Of a stretch of 64,000 nucleotides of DNA, positions 1 through 9,083 are shown one piece after another (position 1 is the first letter of the stretch; each line of letters starts with the position of its first letter). This DNA comes from CBDCWO01 sp965223405 (GTDB taxonomy: Bacteria; Bacteroidota; Bacteroidia; Chitinophagales; Saprospiraceae). The stretch covers positions 1,364,001 to 1,428,000 of the forward strand of contig CBDCWO010000006.1 of the NCBI GenBank assembly GCA_965223405.1. The letters run 5' to 3'. Both the position numbers and the translations under genes were made by a program. Under the pieces are notes generated by a model. The model searched no databases. It saw only the letters and a program-made list of their open reading frames with translations, and had not been told where the DNA came from.

Positions 1-2
1 TA

Positions 3-668
3 TCAGGGCAATTAGAAAAGGATAATTATGTATTTCTGACCTATACTCAACCTGATGGAAACTCAAATTATATTTCATTGAGCCAGGCTCAAAGTCATGA
101 GTTGGTAGTCGATATGAAATTGAATTATTTTAGCCTGTTCGATATTTCTTACCCTTTCTTCAGTAACACTAACGCCAATCGAGATATTACCAATTTTATC
201 CAAAATCAATACAGCAGGAGTGGAAAACCGGATCGAGATGAAAAGATATCGAATTCCAGGTTAAGGCACCAATTATATATATGGCCTGAATCTTTGTGGT
301 TTAATGAACGGTTTTATTCAGGCAACATTTGGGCTCAGCACTATGCAAAAGATACTTTGATCGCATTCAATTTTAATTTTGATCTCAGACAAAATAGATC
401 AATAACTTTGGATCAAATATTTAAACGCAGCGTGGATGGTCCGGCAATGATTCAAGATCAACTTCGCCAAATATTGACAAAAAGAAATTACGATCAGAGT
501 GAGGAATATTCAACCGATGATTTTACATTTTTCAATCTATTACCCGAAGGAATCTTAATGTCGACACAATTTAGTCCGGGTTATGGATCTGAGAGAATTG
601 TAATCCCGTATAGCGAATTTGGAAATCAAATCAACCGGAAATACTTACAAGAATATCTGGCTAATTAA
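3..668 (+). CDS. DUF3298 (RsiV-like C-terminal domain) protein, 5' end outside window
   Basis: The frame is open from the first codon of the window, so the gene is 5'-truncated; a TTG at 78 is not a convincing start. About 221 residues are visible. The pattern of an 'ITLDQIF' segment followed by a 'FNLLPEGILMS...' strand and a closing 'IVIPYSEF' fits the DUF3298 domain, found at the C-terminus of RsiV and PdaC-like extracytoplasmic proteins. Its role in this organism is unknown; family knowledge suggests an envelope location. The stop lies 5 nt before the DUF58 gene, so it is probably the upstream member of the Bat operon transcript or of a unit that includes MoxR, which is not visible. The domain call rests on remembered motif layout, not on a search. 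Confidence 0.6.
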   Translation, partial: SGQLEKDNYVFLTYTQPDGNSNYISLSQAQSHELVVDMKLNYFSLFDISYPFFSNTNANRDITNFIQNQYSRSGKPDRDEKISNSRLRHQLYIWPESLWFNERFYSGNIWAQHYAKDTLIAFNFNFDLRQNRSITLDQIFKRSVDGPAMIQDQLRQILTKRNYDQSEEYSTDDFTFFNLLPEGILMSTQFSPGYGSERIVIPYSEFGNQINRKYLQEYLAN

Positions 669-673
669 GGAAC

Positions 674-1543
674 ATGGATACTTCGGAACTCTTAAAGAAA
701 GTAAGGAAAATTGAAATCAAAACCCGGGGTTTAACCCGTCATATTTTTTCAGGAGAATACCACAGTGCATTCAAAGGTAGAGGCATGTCCTTCAGTGAGG
801 TAAGGAATTACCAATATGGAGATGATATCCGGAATATCGATTGGAATGTGACTGCCCGAACAGGTGAACCACATGTGAAAATATTTGAAGAAGAAAGAGA
901 ATTAACGGTGATGCTGGTAATCGATGTCAGCAGATCTTCCTTTTTTGGCACCGTCACTCAATTCAAGAGTGAAATCATCACGGAAATAAGTGCAGTCTTG
1001 TCCTTTTCTGCCATTCAAAATAATGATAAAGTGGGCGTCATATTATTCTCCGATCATATTGAAAAATACATACCCCCTAAGAAAGGACGGAAGCATATTT
1101 TACGCATTATCAGAGAGTTAATTAATTTTGAACCCGAACAATCAGGAACTAATCTGGGAGTAGCCCTGGAGTATCTGAACAATGTAGTTAAGAAGAGATG
1201 CATCACTTTTATCCTTTCCGATTTTCTCACTGAAAATTACGAACAACCTTTGAACATTCTGGCGAAAAGACATGATGTGATAGGAGTTTGTCTGTTTGAT
1301 CCCCGTGAAGAATCACTTCCGGCCATAGGACTAACTCGATTTTACGATCCTGAAGCTGGTGACGTAAGAGTAATTGACACTTCGGATCGAAGAATCAGAG
1401 CGCGATACGCTCAAAATTTTGAAGCCGCCAGGAACAGATATAAACAATTATTTTTAAAGGCTGGTGCTGATACCGTTTTGGTTCGATCGGATCAATCCTA
1501 TATCAAAATCTTGATGAAGTTTTTTAAGCAAAGGGCTAAATGA
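674..1543 (+). CDS. DUF58 domain protein of the Bat operon
   Basis: 289 aa. The DUF58 signature is clear: a conserved Arg/Tyr/Gly-Asp-Asp and Ile-Asp-Trp block at residues 44-57 (RNYQYGDD...RNIDW), then a VWA-like metal-site motif DVSRS at 84-88. DUF58 proteins are encoded beside MoxR AAA+ ATPases and VWA proteins and are thought to be MoxR partners or substrates in assembling or stress-protecting envelope complexes; the exact biochemical role is not established. The stop overlaps the next start by 4 nt (ATGA), implying translational coupling. MoxR itself is not in the window and is expected upstream of position 1. Confidence 0.9.
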   Translation: MDTSELLKKVRKIEIKTRGLTRHIFSGEYHSAFKGRGMSFSEVRNYQYGDDIRNIDWNVTARTGEPHVKIFEEERELTVMLVIDVSRSSFFGTVTQFKSEIITEISAVLSFSAIQNNDKVGVILFSDHIEKYIPPKKGRKHILRIIRELINFEPEQSGTNLGVALEYLNNVVKKRCITFILSDFLTENYEQPLNILAKRHDVIGVCLFDPREESLPAIGLTRFYDPEAGDVRVIDTSDRRIRARYAQNFEAARNRYKQLFLKAGADTVLVRSDQSYIKILMKFFKQRAK

Positions 1544-2463
1544 GACTTGTTTTTAACATAACCTGGTTTATATTACTCTCCCTGGCTCAGGTGACAGGTC
1601 AGATAAATGTTACCACTAGTGTCGACAGTAGCGAAATGGTTATCGGAGATCAAAACCGGCTGAAATTATTGGTCCGATCAAACACTTCTTTGCAGGACCT
1701 GGCTCTTGATATGAGCAATTTTGACACCATCCCTGCCTTGGAAATTATTACCCAATCAACATGGCAGTCAACCGGAACTAATTACCTGTTTGATTTACAG
1801 TTTGGGGTTTTTGACACGGGCTATGTATGGATTCCTGCTATGAAAATCACCTTCACAGCTGACAATATTCCAGATACTACATTCTCTCAAAGTATACCTG
1901 TACTGGTAAAAGGAGTTTCCATTGATAGTACGGGTTTAGCGCCCATCAAAGAAATTATTACCGAACCCAGGACCATTCAGGATTGGTGGCCCTACCTGGC
2001 CATTCCTTTGGGACTAATTTTAATCTTGATGTTCATTCAACTGCTGAAGAAAAGAAGATCAAAGCCACCGACAGTAGCACCTCCTCCGGTATATATTCCA
2101 CCCCATCAACAAGCAATGGATGCTTTAAATGTGCTAAAAGAGAAAAAACTCTGGCAACAAGGTCATATCAAGGCATATCATTCGGAGCTTACTTATATAT
2201 TACGAAATTATCTCGAACGTAAGTTTGAGATTTTGGCTCTTGAATCAACAACTGCCGAAATAAAAAATCAAATACGCGATAAGATAAATCCGGAGCACCT
2301 GGATTCACTGGGGATTATCTTAAATCAGGCCGACTTAGTCAAGTTTGCCAAAGGAAAGCCTCCGATCGAAGTGCACCAGCAAGTGCTGGATACTGCTGAA
2401 GCCTGGATCCTGGACACCAATAGAGCGTATCATCAAGTTACTGAAGAAGAAGAAGAAGAATAG
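1540..2463 (+). CDS. BatD-like/DUF4381-type single-pass membrane protein of the Bat operon
   Basis: 307 aa. Residues 1-20 form a signal peptide ending VTGQ, followed by a beta-rich periplasmic domain (about 21-125), one transmembrane helix at about 151-169 and a basic cytosolic tail with an alpha-helical domain. The tail ends in a run of seven acidic residues. This arrangement is usual for the unnamed gene between DUF58 and batA in Bacteroidota operons. It overlaps the DUF58 stop by 4 nt and lies 2 nt before batA. It may act with the VWA proteins in the membrane; that is inferred from position only. Confidence 0.75.
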   Translation: MRLVFNITWFILLSLAQVTGQINVTTSVDSSEMVIGDQNRLKLLVRSNTSLQDLALDMSNFDTIPALEIITQSTWQSTGTNYLFDLQFGVFDTGYVWIPAMKITFTADNIPDTTFSQSIPVLVKGVSIDSTGLAPIKEIITEPRTIQDWWPYLAIPLGLILILMFIQLLKKRRSKPPTVAPPPVYIPPHQQAMDALNVLKEKKLWQQGHIKAYHSELTYILRNYLERKFEILALESTTAEIKNQIRDKINPEHLDSLGIILNQADLVKFAKGKPPIEVHQQVLDTAEAWILDTNRAYHQVTEEEEEE

Positions 2464-2465
2464 AA

Positions 2466-3473
2466 ATGAATCTTGACTGGCAAAATATCGAATTTGTTTC
2501 TCCCTGGTTTTTCCTTCTATTGATATTGCTACCTATGGTCATCATTTGGAAACAAAGGAAAAAGCTGCTCTATAACAATCCGGTTACTATTTCCAGCTTA
2601 TCACCTATTAAGGGGATCTCCAATTGGAAGGAAAAGTTATTAATTATTCAACCCATTCTAAAAAGCCTGGCATTTATTGCATTTATCACCGCATTAGCGC
2701 GCCCCCAATTGGCCCTTAAAGAAGAAGTAGTAAATGCGGAAGGGATCGATATTTTCATGGTCATGGATTTAAGTAGCAGTATGCTGGCCAAGGATTTTGA
2801 GCCTGACCGGCTAGAAGTAAGTAAAGAAGTGGCGATTGATTTTGTAGAAAAAAGGCCATACGACAGAATTGGGTTGGCTGTATTTGCCGGTGAGAGTTTT
2901 ACCCAATGTCCCTTGACCACCGATCATCGCATTCTGAAGAACTTTCTAGCTGATTTGGAATGTGGATTGCTAGAGGATGGAACAGCTATCGGAATGGGGC
3001 TGGCATCTGCGGTCAATCGATTGAAGGATACAGAAACCAAAAGTAAAATCATCATATTACTTACGGACGGTGTAAATAATGTAGGATATATCAAACCAAA
3101 GACAGCGGCCGAAATCGCTCAGGAATTTGATATAAAGGTGTACACAATTGGAATCGGAAGCCGCGGCGAGGCACTTACTCCGGTCAGTAGACGAAGTGAT
3201 GGTCAATATGTATTTGGATATGCCAGAGTTGAAATCGATGAAGAATTACTAAACGAGATTGCGAAAATGACCGGTGGACAATATTTTAGGGCTACCGATG
3301 TCGAAAGCTTGGTGAAAATTTATGCTGAAATTGATGAACTAGAGAAAACCAAAATGGAGATAACCACATTTAAAAGATATGAGGAGCAGTACCGGTATTT
3401 TTTGTGGACCGGATTACTCTTCCTGTTGGTTGATTTTGTATTGTCTAATACCCTATTAAGAATAATACCTTAA
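2466..3473 (+). CDS. batA: BatA, von Willebrand factor A membrane protein
   Basis: 335 aa. Two N-terminal membrane helices (about 11-27 and 62-78) precede a VWA domain with a complete MIDAS: DLSSS at 101-105, the Thr of the 'GTAIGMGLA' loop and the 'LTDGVNN' Asp. A C-terminal helix (about 313-333) anchors the far end, so the VWA domain is probably displayed between two membrane anchors. BatA was linked to aerotolerance in Bacteroides fragilis; the molecular function is not settled. It sits 1 nt before batB, its close paralogue. Confidence 0.9.
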   Translation: MNLDWQNIEFVSPWFFLLLILLPMVIIWKQRKKLLYNNPVTISSLSPIKGISNWKEKLLIIQPILKSLAFIAFITALARPQLALKEEVVNAEGIDIFMVMDLSSSMLAKDFEPDRLEVSKEVAIDFVEKRPYDRIGLAVFAGESFTQCPLTTDHRILKNFLADLECGLLEDGTAIGMGLASAVNRLKDTETKSKIIILLTDGVNNVGYIKPKTAAEIAQEFDIKVYTIGIGSRGEALTPVSRRSDGQYVFGYARVEIDEELLNEIAKMTGGQYFRATDVESLVKIYAEIDELEKTKMEITTFKRYEEQYRYFLWTGLLFLLVDFVLSNTLLRIIP

Positions 3474-3474
3474 A

Positions 3475-4506
3475 ATGTTTAGATTCGAATATCCGGAATA
3501 TTTGTATTTACTCATCATCGTGTTGCCATTGCTTATCGGGGTGTTTCTATTTGGCTATTATCGGCATAAAAAGAAAATTGAAAAGTTTGCCAGCCCAAAT
3601 TTATTTTTACGTCTTTCGCCTTCGGTCTCCAAATCAAGATCCTGGATCAAGGGAGGGCTGTTTATCTTAGCCACTGCTTTGCTCTTAATCGCTGCCGCCA
3701 ATCCACAATGGGGCACAAAACGGGAAAAAGTCAAAGCTAAATCTGCGGATGTATTTATTGCCTTGGATGTATCCAATTCCATGCTTGCAGAGGATGTAGC
3801 TCCAAACCGTTTGGCTCGGGCAAAACGAATCGCAGAAAATTTAATCCAAGAGCTGAAAGGGGAACGTATCGGCTTGATCTTGTTTGCCGGAAATGCCTAT
3901 TTGCAGATGCCATTAACTCTGGATTATGCAGCCGCTGAGTTATTTGTTAAGAGTGCCAATACCAATCAAGCGACTACACAGGGCACCAATTTCAGTGAAG
4001 TGGTCCATCTTGCCGAAAGGAGTTTTGATCAGGAAAATAAGTCCAGCAACGTGTTGATCATAATTACCGATGGCGAAGATCATGATAATGAAGCTTTGGA
4101 AATTGTACAAACTGCTGGAGACAATGGTTTAATGCTATTCACCGTAGGAGTAGGAACCCCTGATGGGGGATTTATTCCAATGGATTATGGCAAAAGAGAA
4201 GACTACCTGAGAGATCAAAATGGTCAACCGGTGCGAACCAAAATGAATGAGAACTTGTTACAAAATTTAGCGGAATCATGTGGCGGAGTGTATATTTCCT
4301 ATCTTGACCACTCTAGGCTCGGAGAGACGGTCAAGACCCGCATTGACCGGTTGGAAAAGATGGAGCGAGAGCAGAGAAGCTTTACAGAGTTTGAAAGCTA
4401 CTTTCAATATTTTATCTTAGCTGCTCTCATTGTATTATTAATAATGGTCATTCTACCCGAACGAATGAACCGATGGATTGAAAAACAAAAATGGTTACAT
4501 GTTTAG
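3475..4506 (+). CDS. batB: BatB, von Willebrand factor A membrane protein
   Basis: 343 aa, paralogous to BatA: two N-terminal hydrophobic helices (about 8-28 and 58-75), a VWA domain with MIDAS motif DVSNS at 98-102, a 'GTNFSEV' Thr loop and a 'TDGEDHDN' Asp, and a C-terminal transmembrane helix. The N-terminal block resembles the BatA N-terminal domain. The last 8 nt overlap the likely start of batC. BatA and BatB are expected to work together in the inner membrane. Confidence 0.9.
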   Translation: MFRFEYPEYLYLLIIVLPLLIGVFLFGYYRHKKKIEKFASPNLFLRLSPSVSKSRSWIKGGLFILATALLLIAAANPQWGTKREKVKAKSADVFIALDVSNSMLAEDVAPNRLARAKRIAENLIQELKGERIGLILFAGNAYLQMPLTLDYAAAELFVKSANTNQATTQGTNFSEVVHLAERSFDQENKSSNVLIIITDGEDHDNEALEIVQTAGDNGLMLFTVGVGTPDGGFIPMDYGKREDYLRDQNGQPVRTKMNENLLQNLAESCGGVYISYLDHSRLGETVKTRIDRLEKMEREQRSFTEFESYFQYFILAALIVLLIMVILPERMNRWIEKQKWLHV

Positions 4507-5188
4507 AGTTGCAATTATCCTATTTATCCTGTTGTTTTCACACGCCGTAATATCCCAATCCGCGCACAAAGAATTATTAAATGCGGATAAAAATTATCAG
4601 GAAAAAAATTTCCAAAAGGCTGAAGAGCACTATCGCAAAAGTCTTAGTCTCAAGGAAAAGCCTCAAACCAGATTCAATCTGGGTAATTCAATTTTTCATC
4701 AAGACCGCTATGACGAAGCTGTGCGACAATACGAAGATGCCGCACGAAAAAATGCGGACCCGCTCCTGAAAAGTAAGGCTTATTATAATTTGGGTAATAC
4801 ACACTTCAAAAAACAGGAATTTGATAAAAGCATTGAAGCATATAAGAATTCTCTAATTCTTAATCCTGAAGACCTGGATGCCAAAAAAAACTTAATGTCG
4901 GCATTGATGCAATTGAAACAACAACAGCAACAGCAGCAACAACAGCAGGAAGATCAAAATAAAGATCAGAAGGAAGAAGATCAAAAGGATCAAGAACAGC
5001 AGCAGCAACAGCAACAGCAACAACAACCACAAGACGAGGATCAGCCTCAAAATCAAGAACAGCCTCAGGATCTTTCTAAGGAAGAAGCCGAGCAATTGCT
5101 GAAAGTAATCGAACAAGAAGAAAAGAAAGTACAAGAAAAACTAAAAAAAGCCTCCGGCAAACCAAATAAATCCGGAAAGAACTGGTAA
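4499..5188 (+). CDS. batC: BatC, TPR protein with long glutamine-rich tail
   Basis: 229 aa from the ATG at 4499; a TTG 21 nt upstream is in frame but the ATG gives a normal signal peptide (hydrophobic stretch ending VISQS). TPR motifs cover roughly residues 20-125, with repeated 'YNLGN' and 'RFNLGN' helices typical of BatC. Residues about 138-205 are a low-complexity Gln/Glu/Asp/Lys tract containing two runs of about ten Gln each, encoded by mixed CAA/CAG codons. A charged helical C-terminus follows. TPRs suggest a scaffold role for BatA/BatB. The start lies inside the end of batB. Confidence 0.85.
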   Translation: MFRVAIILFILLFSHAVISQSAHKELLNADKNYQEKNFQKAEEHYRKSLSLKEKPQTRFNLGNSIFHQDRYDEAVRQYEDAARKNADPLLKSKAYYNLGNTHFKKQEFDKSIEAYKNSLILNPEDLDAKKNLMSALMQLKQQQQQQQQQQEDQNKDQKEEDQKDQEQQQQQQQQQQPQDEDQPQNQEQPQDLSKEEAEQLLKVIEQEEKKVQEKLKKASGKPNKSGKNW

Positions 5189-5225
5189 CCGATTTTTACA
5201 TTTTCAAATAAGAAAGCATTTGATC

Positions 5226-5735
5226 ATGAAAAAATTATTTCTTTTTATCACATGTATCCTTTACGGTCACCTGATCTGGAGTCAGGAACCGGTATTGAAG
5301 GTAAAATTGAGTCAGGATACGCTCTCTTATGAATCCCATTTGGTCGTTGAATTCATATTGGAAAACGCCAAAGGACAGATTGTTACACCAGAATTTTTTG
5401 GTTTGACTGCTGTCAGTGGTCCCATGCAAACCTCCTCCGTTCAGATTGTAAATGGTGAAATGAGCCAATCAATGTCCCTTAAATATGTATTACGAGCTGA
5501 TGAACCCGGAACTTATGTCATCGAGTCCGCTCATGTTGAAGTAGATGGACGTTATTTAGAAACCAAACCGATTCCCGTTTATTTCAGCACGCTAAGTGCC
5601 AAAGAACTTCCACCACCTGCTTCTACCAAAAATGATCTGATGAATTTGGATTGGTGGCCACGGAATAAAGATCCCAAACTACTACAAAAACCTAAAAAAC
5701 CCGAGAAGAAAAAATATCCTACTCGCAAATTCTAA
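5226..5735 (+). CDS. Short BatD-like single-domain secreted protein
   Basis: 169 aa from the ATG at 5226 (an in-frame TTG at 5220 is less likely). Signal peptide 1-20 ends IWSQ. The single beta domain (about 21-122) matches the N-terminal domain of the adjacent BatD in length and layout: a 'VEFILENAKG' strand, a 'GP' turn, a long middle strand, 'GTYVIESAHVEVDGR' and 'TKPIPV'. The C-terminus is a Pro/Lys-rich tail without a membrane anchor. It appears to be a duplicated BatD N-terminal domain, 2 nt ahead of batD, and may be a soluble partner of the same complex. Confidence 0.75.
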   Translation: MKKLFLFITCILYGHLIWSQEPVLKVKLSQDTLSYESHLVVEFILENAKGQIVTPEFFGLTAVSGPMQTSSVQIVNGEMSQSMSLKYVLRADEPGTYVIESAHVEVDGRYLETKPIPVYFSTLSAKELPPPASTKNDLMNLDWWPRNKDPKLLQKPKKPEKKKYPTRKF

Positions 5736-5737
5736 AG

Positions 5738-7480
5738 ATGACAAAATTACTTTATCTGGGATTGCTTTTTCAATTACTGTTGGGTCTGGGGACCGGGATG
5801 AGGGCTCAGCCTGCATTCGTCGCATTTACCGATGCCGAAAAAATCTTAAAAGGTAGTTTTTTTAATGTTTCTTTTACTTTGAATGATGCGCGGGGTAGTA
5901 AATTTGTCCCTCCGAACTTTAAACCGTTTAGAGTTGTAGGAGGACCAAACCGCACTATTTCCAGCTCAAATATAAACGGGACTTTTTCTTCTAAAGTGAC
6001 CTATACTTATCAGCTGCAAGGCTTGACGCTTGGTCGGTTTAAGATAGGGGAAGCATCCATTGTGGTGAGTGGTAAAACATTGAAAACCAAGCCCCTCACC
6101 GTAGAGGTCATTGAATCTGAAAATACCGGTAGTAAAGAATTACAGGCTACAGAAGAGGTGTTTGTCAGGTTAGAGACCAATTACGATACCGCTTATATTG
6201 GGCAGCAAATTCTACTGGATTACAAACTATATACGCAGGTCACCGTCAGCAATTTTGATATCCGGTTTGAACCGGAATACCCCAATAGTTTTTCCCAAAA
6301 TATTCCTACTTACAACTTCCAGCAAAGACGTGAAATAATCAATGGAAAACAATATATCACCAAGGTGATGAAACGGGTAGCATTGTATCCTCAACAAAAG
6401 GGCAAAATCGATATCGAAGCAGCAGCAATCGCCCTTGGCATGGAGGTAGAAAATCCGAGATCAACTAGCTTTTTCTTTCGCTCCAAGGTAGAGATGATCA
6501 ATCTGCAAACCAATCCTTTGAATATCATGGTCTTACCTCTTCCACAACCCCAACCCTCTTCTTTTACCGGATCTGTCGGCCATTTTGAAATGGAATGCAA
6601 TGTGGATAGATTAAATACAAAAACCCACGAAACAATTACGCTGTCTGTAGAAATTAGCGGGGATGGTGATGAAAAAAAGATTATGCCTCCTCTTATTGAT
6701 TTGGGGGCAAATTGGGAGTTATATGATCCCTCAGTGCTGGAAGAAAATTCGGATGCCGCTTTACAAAAAGTAAAATCTAAAAAAGTATTTGAATATTTAT
6801 TGGTTCCTCAACAAGCGGGAAAATACAGGCTTATACCAAAGTACGCCTATTTTAATCCCGATAGCATGTCATATGTCGTACTTTCGGACACCTTTAACCT
6901 TAATATTGTTAATGGCAATGTAGCACGTAGAGGAATTGGAAATGAAGATCCTACATCTGATATTTCTGACATCAAACCGATAAAAAATATAAAAAAATTG
7001 AAATTGGCCCGCGAATCATTCTTTCACTCCAGAGGACATGCCTTTTTAGCATTGATTCCCGTATTCATAGGATTAGTTGGGTTTGGATATCGCAGATATC
7101 AAATCGTAACCGGCACGATAGACCAATCGTTAATTAGGCAGAAAAAAGCTCGAAAAATTGCAATTAAGCGTTTAGAACCGGTAAGAAAACTCTTGGACAA
7201 AGGTGAAATCAGAGCTTCCTATGACGCCATTTCCAAAGCAATATTAGGGTATGTGGCTGATAAACTCAAAATACCATTGGCCGACCTTAATAAAACAAAT
7301 ATTGAGCAGAAATTAGTGGAATATGGGGTACAAGAAAATCAACGTCAGGAATTAATATATCTCTTGAAAGATTGTGAACAGTCCATATTTGCCGGTGGAG
7401 GTACTTCCGAAAAAGCTGAAAAAGCGTACGATCAAACTTTGCTGTGTATTTCAAATATCGAATCTTCAGCAGTAAATTAA
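5738..7480 (+). CDS. batD: BatD (oxygen tolerance) membrane protein
   Basis: 580 aa. The signal peptide ends MRAQ at residue 24. Tandem beta-sandwich domains fill the periplasmic part (about 25-400), a transmembrane helix lies at about 434-452, and a helical cytosolic domain closes the protein. Length and layout agree with BatD family proteins. It is the last gene of the Bat operon; 46 nt separate it from the next gene, which has its own likely promoter element. The family role in oxidative-stress tolerance is from literature on Bacteroides; mechanism unknown. Confidence 0.88.
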   Translation: MTKLLYLGLLFQLLLGLGTGMRAQPAFVAFTDAEKILKGSFFNVSFTLNDARGSKFVPPNFKPFRVVGGPNRTISSSNINGTFSSKVTYTYQLQGLTLGRFKIGEASIVVSGKTLKTKPLTVEVIESENTGSKELQATEEVFVRLETNYDTAYIGQQILLDYKLYTQVTVSNFDIRFEPEYPNSFSQNIPTYNFQQRREIINGKQYITKVMKRVALYPQQKGKIDIEAAAIALGMEVENPRSTSFFFRSKVEMINLQTNPLNIMVLPLPQPQPSSFTGSVGHFEMECNVDRLNTKTHETITLSVEISGDGDEKKIMPPLIDLGANWELYDPSVLEENSDAALQKVKSKKVFEYLLVPQQAGKYRLIPKYAYFNPDSMSYVVLSDTFNLNIVNGNVARRGIGNEDPTSDISDIKPIKNIKKLKLARESFFHSRGHAFLALIPVFIGLVGFGYRRYQIVTGTIDQSLIRQKKARKIAIKRLEPVRKLLDKGEIRASYDAISKAILGYVADKLKIPLADLNKTNIEQKLVEYGVQENQRQELIYLLKDCEQSIFAGGGTSEKAEKAYDQTLLCISNIESSAVN

Positions 7481-7514
7481 ACTAAACTTAACATCATCAT
7501 CATTTAAAAATAAT

Positions 7515-7522
7515 TACCTTTC
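7515..7522 (+). promoter_or_regulatory. Candidate -7 element (TACCTTTC)
   Basis: A one-mismatch version of the Bacteroidota -7 box TAnnTTTG lies only 4 nt before the ATG of the DM13 gene. If used, the transcript would be nearly leaderless. No TTG -33 box is clear, so this is weak. Confidence 0.25.
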
Positions 7523-7526
7523 CTCT

Positions 7527-8960
7527 ATGAAAACAATGATTACGATTTTATTTTTTTCCCTTCTCTGGTCGTCTTTGGGTTCAGCCCAGCAAATCGAGTG
7601 TAGCCGGGTTGCTATTCTACAAGAAGGAAATTATGCCATAAGCGGTAATGCCTATCTGGAACTTTTTGATGACGGTAAATTACAACTGAGATTAGATAAA
7701 GACTTTGCTACTCCTTCAGGTCCTGATGTTCAGATATTTCTAGCCAATGATTCTGTTTCAATCGTCGGTGGAGTAAAGATTGTAGACCTTGGTACCACGG
7801 ATGGGATTAATCATTTTAGTGGGGAGATTTCCTTCGATGTTCCTGCCGGCACAGGTATCGATGAATTCAAATATATTGTACTCCATTGTGTAGCTTTTAA
7901 TATTGGTTGGGCTCATGGTCGTTTTGAGAGTAAAAGTTGTGACAGTGTGGAACAACTCACTTGCATTCCCACTTATACCGGACTGAACGACAGCACCTCG
8001 ATGGTCAATATTTGTTCTACCGATGGAGAAGATGATATCATTACTTTTTGGAATAGCCAAGGCTTGGCCGCGGGGGATAATTATGCCTACATTTTGACAG
8101 ATACAGCAGGTATCATTCAGAAAGTCCTTATGGAAAATCATTACAATTTTGAAGACTCAAGTGTCCATGTCCAGCGAGTTTACGGCGCATCGTATCGTGG
8201 TCAACTTAATTATTCTGAGGGGACTCACCTGACTACCATTACCGCTTCCGAATGCATCCAAATATCCAGTTTGGATACCTTTCTTACCATCAGCAAAGAG
8301 GCCTGTGTAGATTCGTTTACCTGTCAAAACACGATCGTAGCTACCACTAATTGGGTTTCTGAACTACATATTTGCCCTTCTGATGGCATAGAAGACAAGG
8401 TCCCGCTTTTAAATAACATGATGATACCGGTTGGCGATCATTATGCTTATATCGTGACAAATACACAAGGTTCAATTGAGATGGTTTTACACCAGGAAGG
8501 ATACAACTTTGAGGGTTCCGGCAACCATACTCAATATGTATACGGCATTTCCTATGATAAAGACTTAAATTACACTTTAGGAAATCATTTTTCCAGCATC
8601 TCTGCAACCGGTTGCTGGCAGCTTTCGGATACCACTTTGTTTCTAAAAATATATAAGGACTCCTGCTCGACTTCATCAATCAATCAAATCCAGGTGTCAT
8701 CGCTTGAGGTTTTGCAAAACAATCCCAATCCCTGGCATATCAATACCCGAATTGACTACTACTTACAAAGTCCTGGGAATGTATATTTGGATATTCTTGA
8801 TGTCATGGGTAGAAGCCTATTAACCCGACAATATCAAAGCCAATCTGTCGGAAGACATTCCATAGAATTAGTCAGAGGTGAGGTTAATTGGTCAGGAGTT
8901 GCTTATTACCGGTTGCGATCAGGTAATTCAACTTATACTCGTAAAATGATAATTAAGTAG
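7527..8960 (+). CDS. Secreted DM13-domain protein with duplicated domain and T9SS type A sorting signal
   Basis: 477 aa. Signal peptide 1-20 (ends GSAQ). Residues about 25-133 match a DM13 domain: the end has the conserved Cys-rich strand 'YIVLHCVAFNIGWAHG'. Then come two homologous blocks of about 113 residues (146-258 and 266-378), each with paired Cys, a 'DGxxD' turn, 'Y(A)YI(L/V)T', 'YNFE' and 'VYG(A/I)SY'. Residues about 393-477 form a type A C-terminal sorting domain ('NNPNPW', 'LDILDVMGR', terminal 'RKMIIK'), indicating T9SS export and cell-surface delivery. DM13 is proposed as a redox or cytochrome-like module; the repeated domain is not one I recognise. The TAG stop is fused directly to a heptad repeat array. 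Confidence 0.85.
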   Translation: MKTMITILFFSLLWSSLGSAQQIECSRVAILQEGNYAISGNAYLELFDDGKLQLRLDKDFATPSGPDVQIFLANDSVSIVGGVKIVDLGTTDGINHFSGEISFDVPAGTGIDEFKYIVLHCVAFNIGWAHGRFESKSCDSVEQLTCIPTYTGLNDSTSMVNICSTDGEDDIITFWNSQGLAAGDNYAYILTDTAGIIQKVLMENHYNFEDSSVHVQRVYGASYRGQLNYSEGTHLTTITASECIQISSLDTFLTISKEACVDSFTCQNTIVATTNWVSELHICPSDGIEDKVPLLNNMMIPVGDHYAYIVTNTQGSIEMVLHQEGYNFEGSGNHTQYVYGISYDKDLNYTLGNHFSSISATGCWQLSDTTLFLKIYKDSCSTSSINQIQVSSLEVLQNNPNPWHINTRIDYYLQSPGNVYLDILDVMGRSLLTRQYQSQSVGRHSIELVRGEVNWSGVAYYRLRSGNSTYTRKMIIK

Positions 8961-9057
8961 CGAGAAGACAGAAACGAGAGGACAGAAACGAGAGGACAGA
9001 GGCGAGAGGACAGAATTCAGAAATCAGAAGACAGAAGCCAGAGGAAAGAGGAAAGAC
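8961..9057 (+). repeat. 7-nt periodic array, purine-rich module
   Basis: Starting at the base after the TAG stop at 8958-8960, about 14 consecutive 7-nt units follow, with AGA at fixed phase (units such as AGACAGA, GGACAGA, AACGAGA). It is the reverse complement of units in the array next to lptC. Confidence 0.85.
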
Positions 9058-9083
9058 ATCATTGCTTGAGGCATCTACACCGC

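Noticed and set aside
4892..5134. Minus-strand poly-Leu open frame
   Set aside because: It is the antisense image of the CAA/CAG tract of batC.
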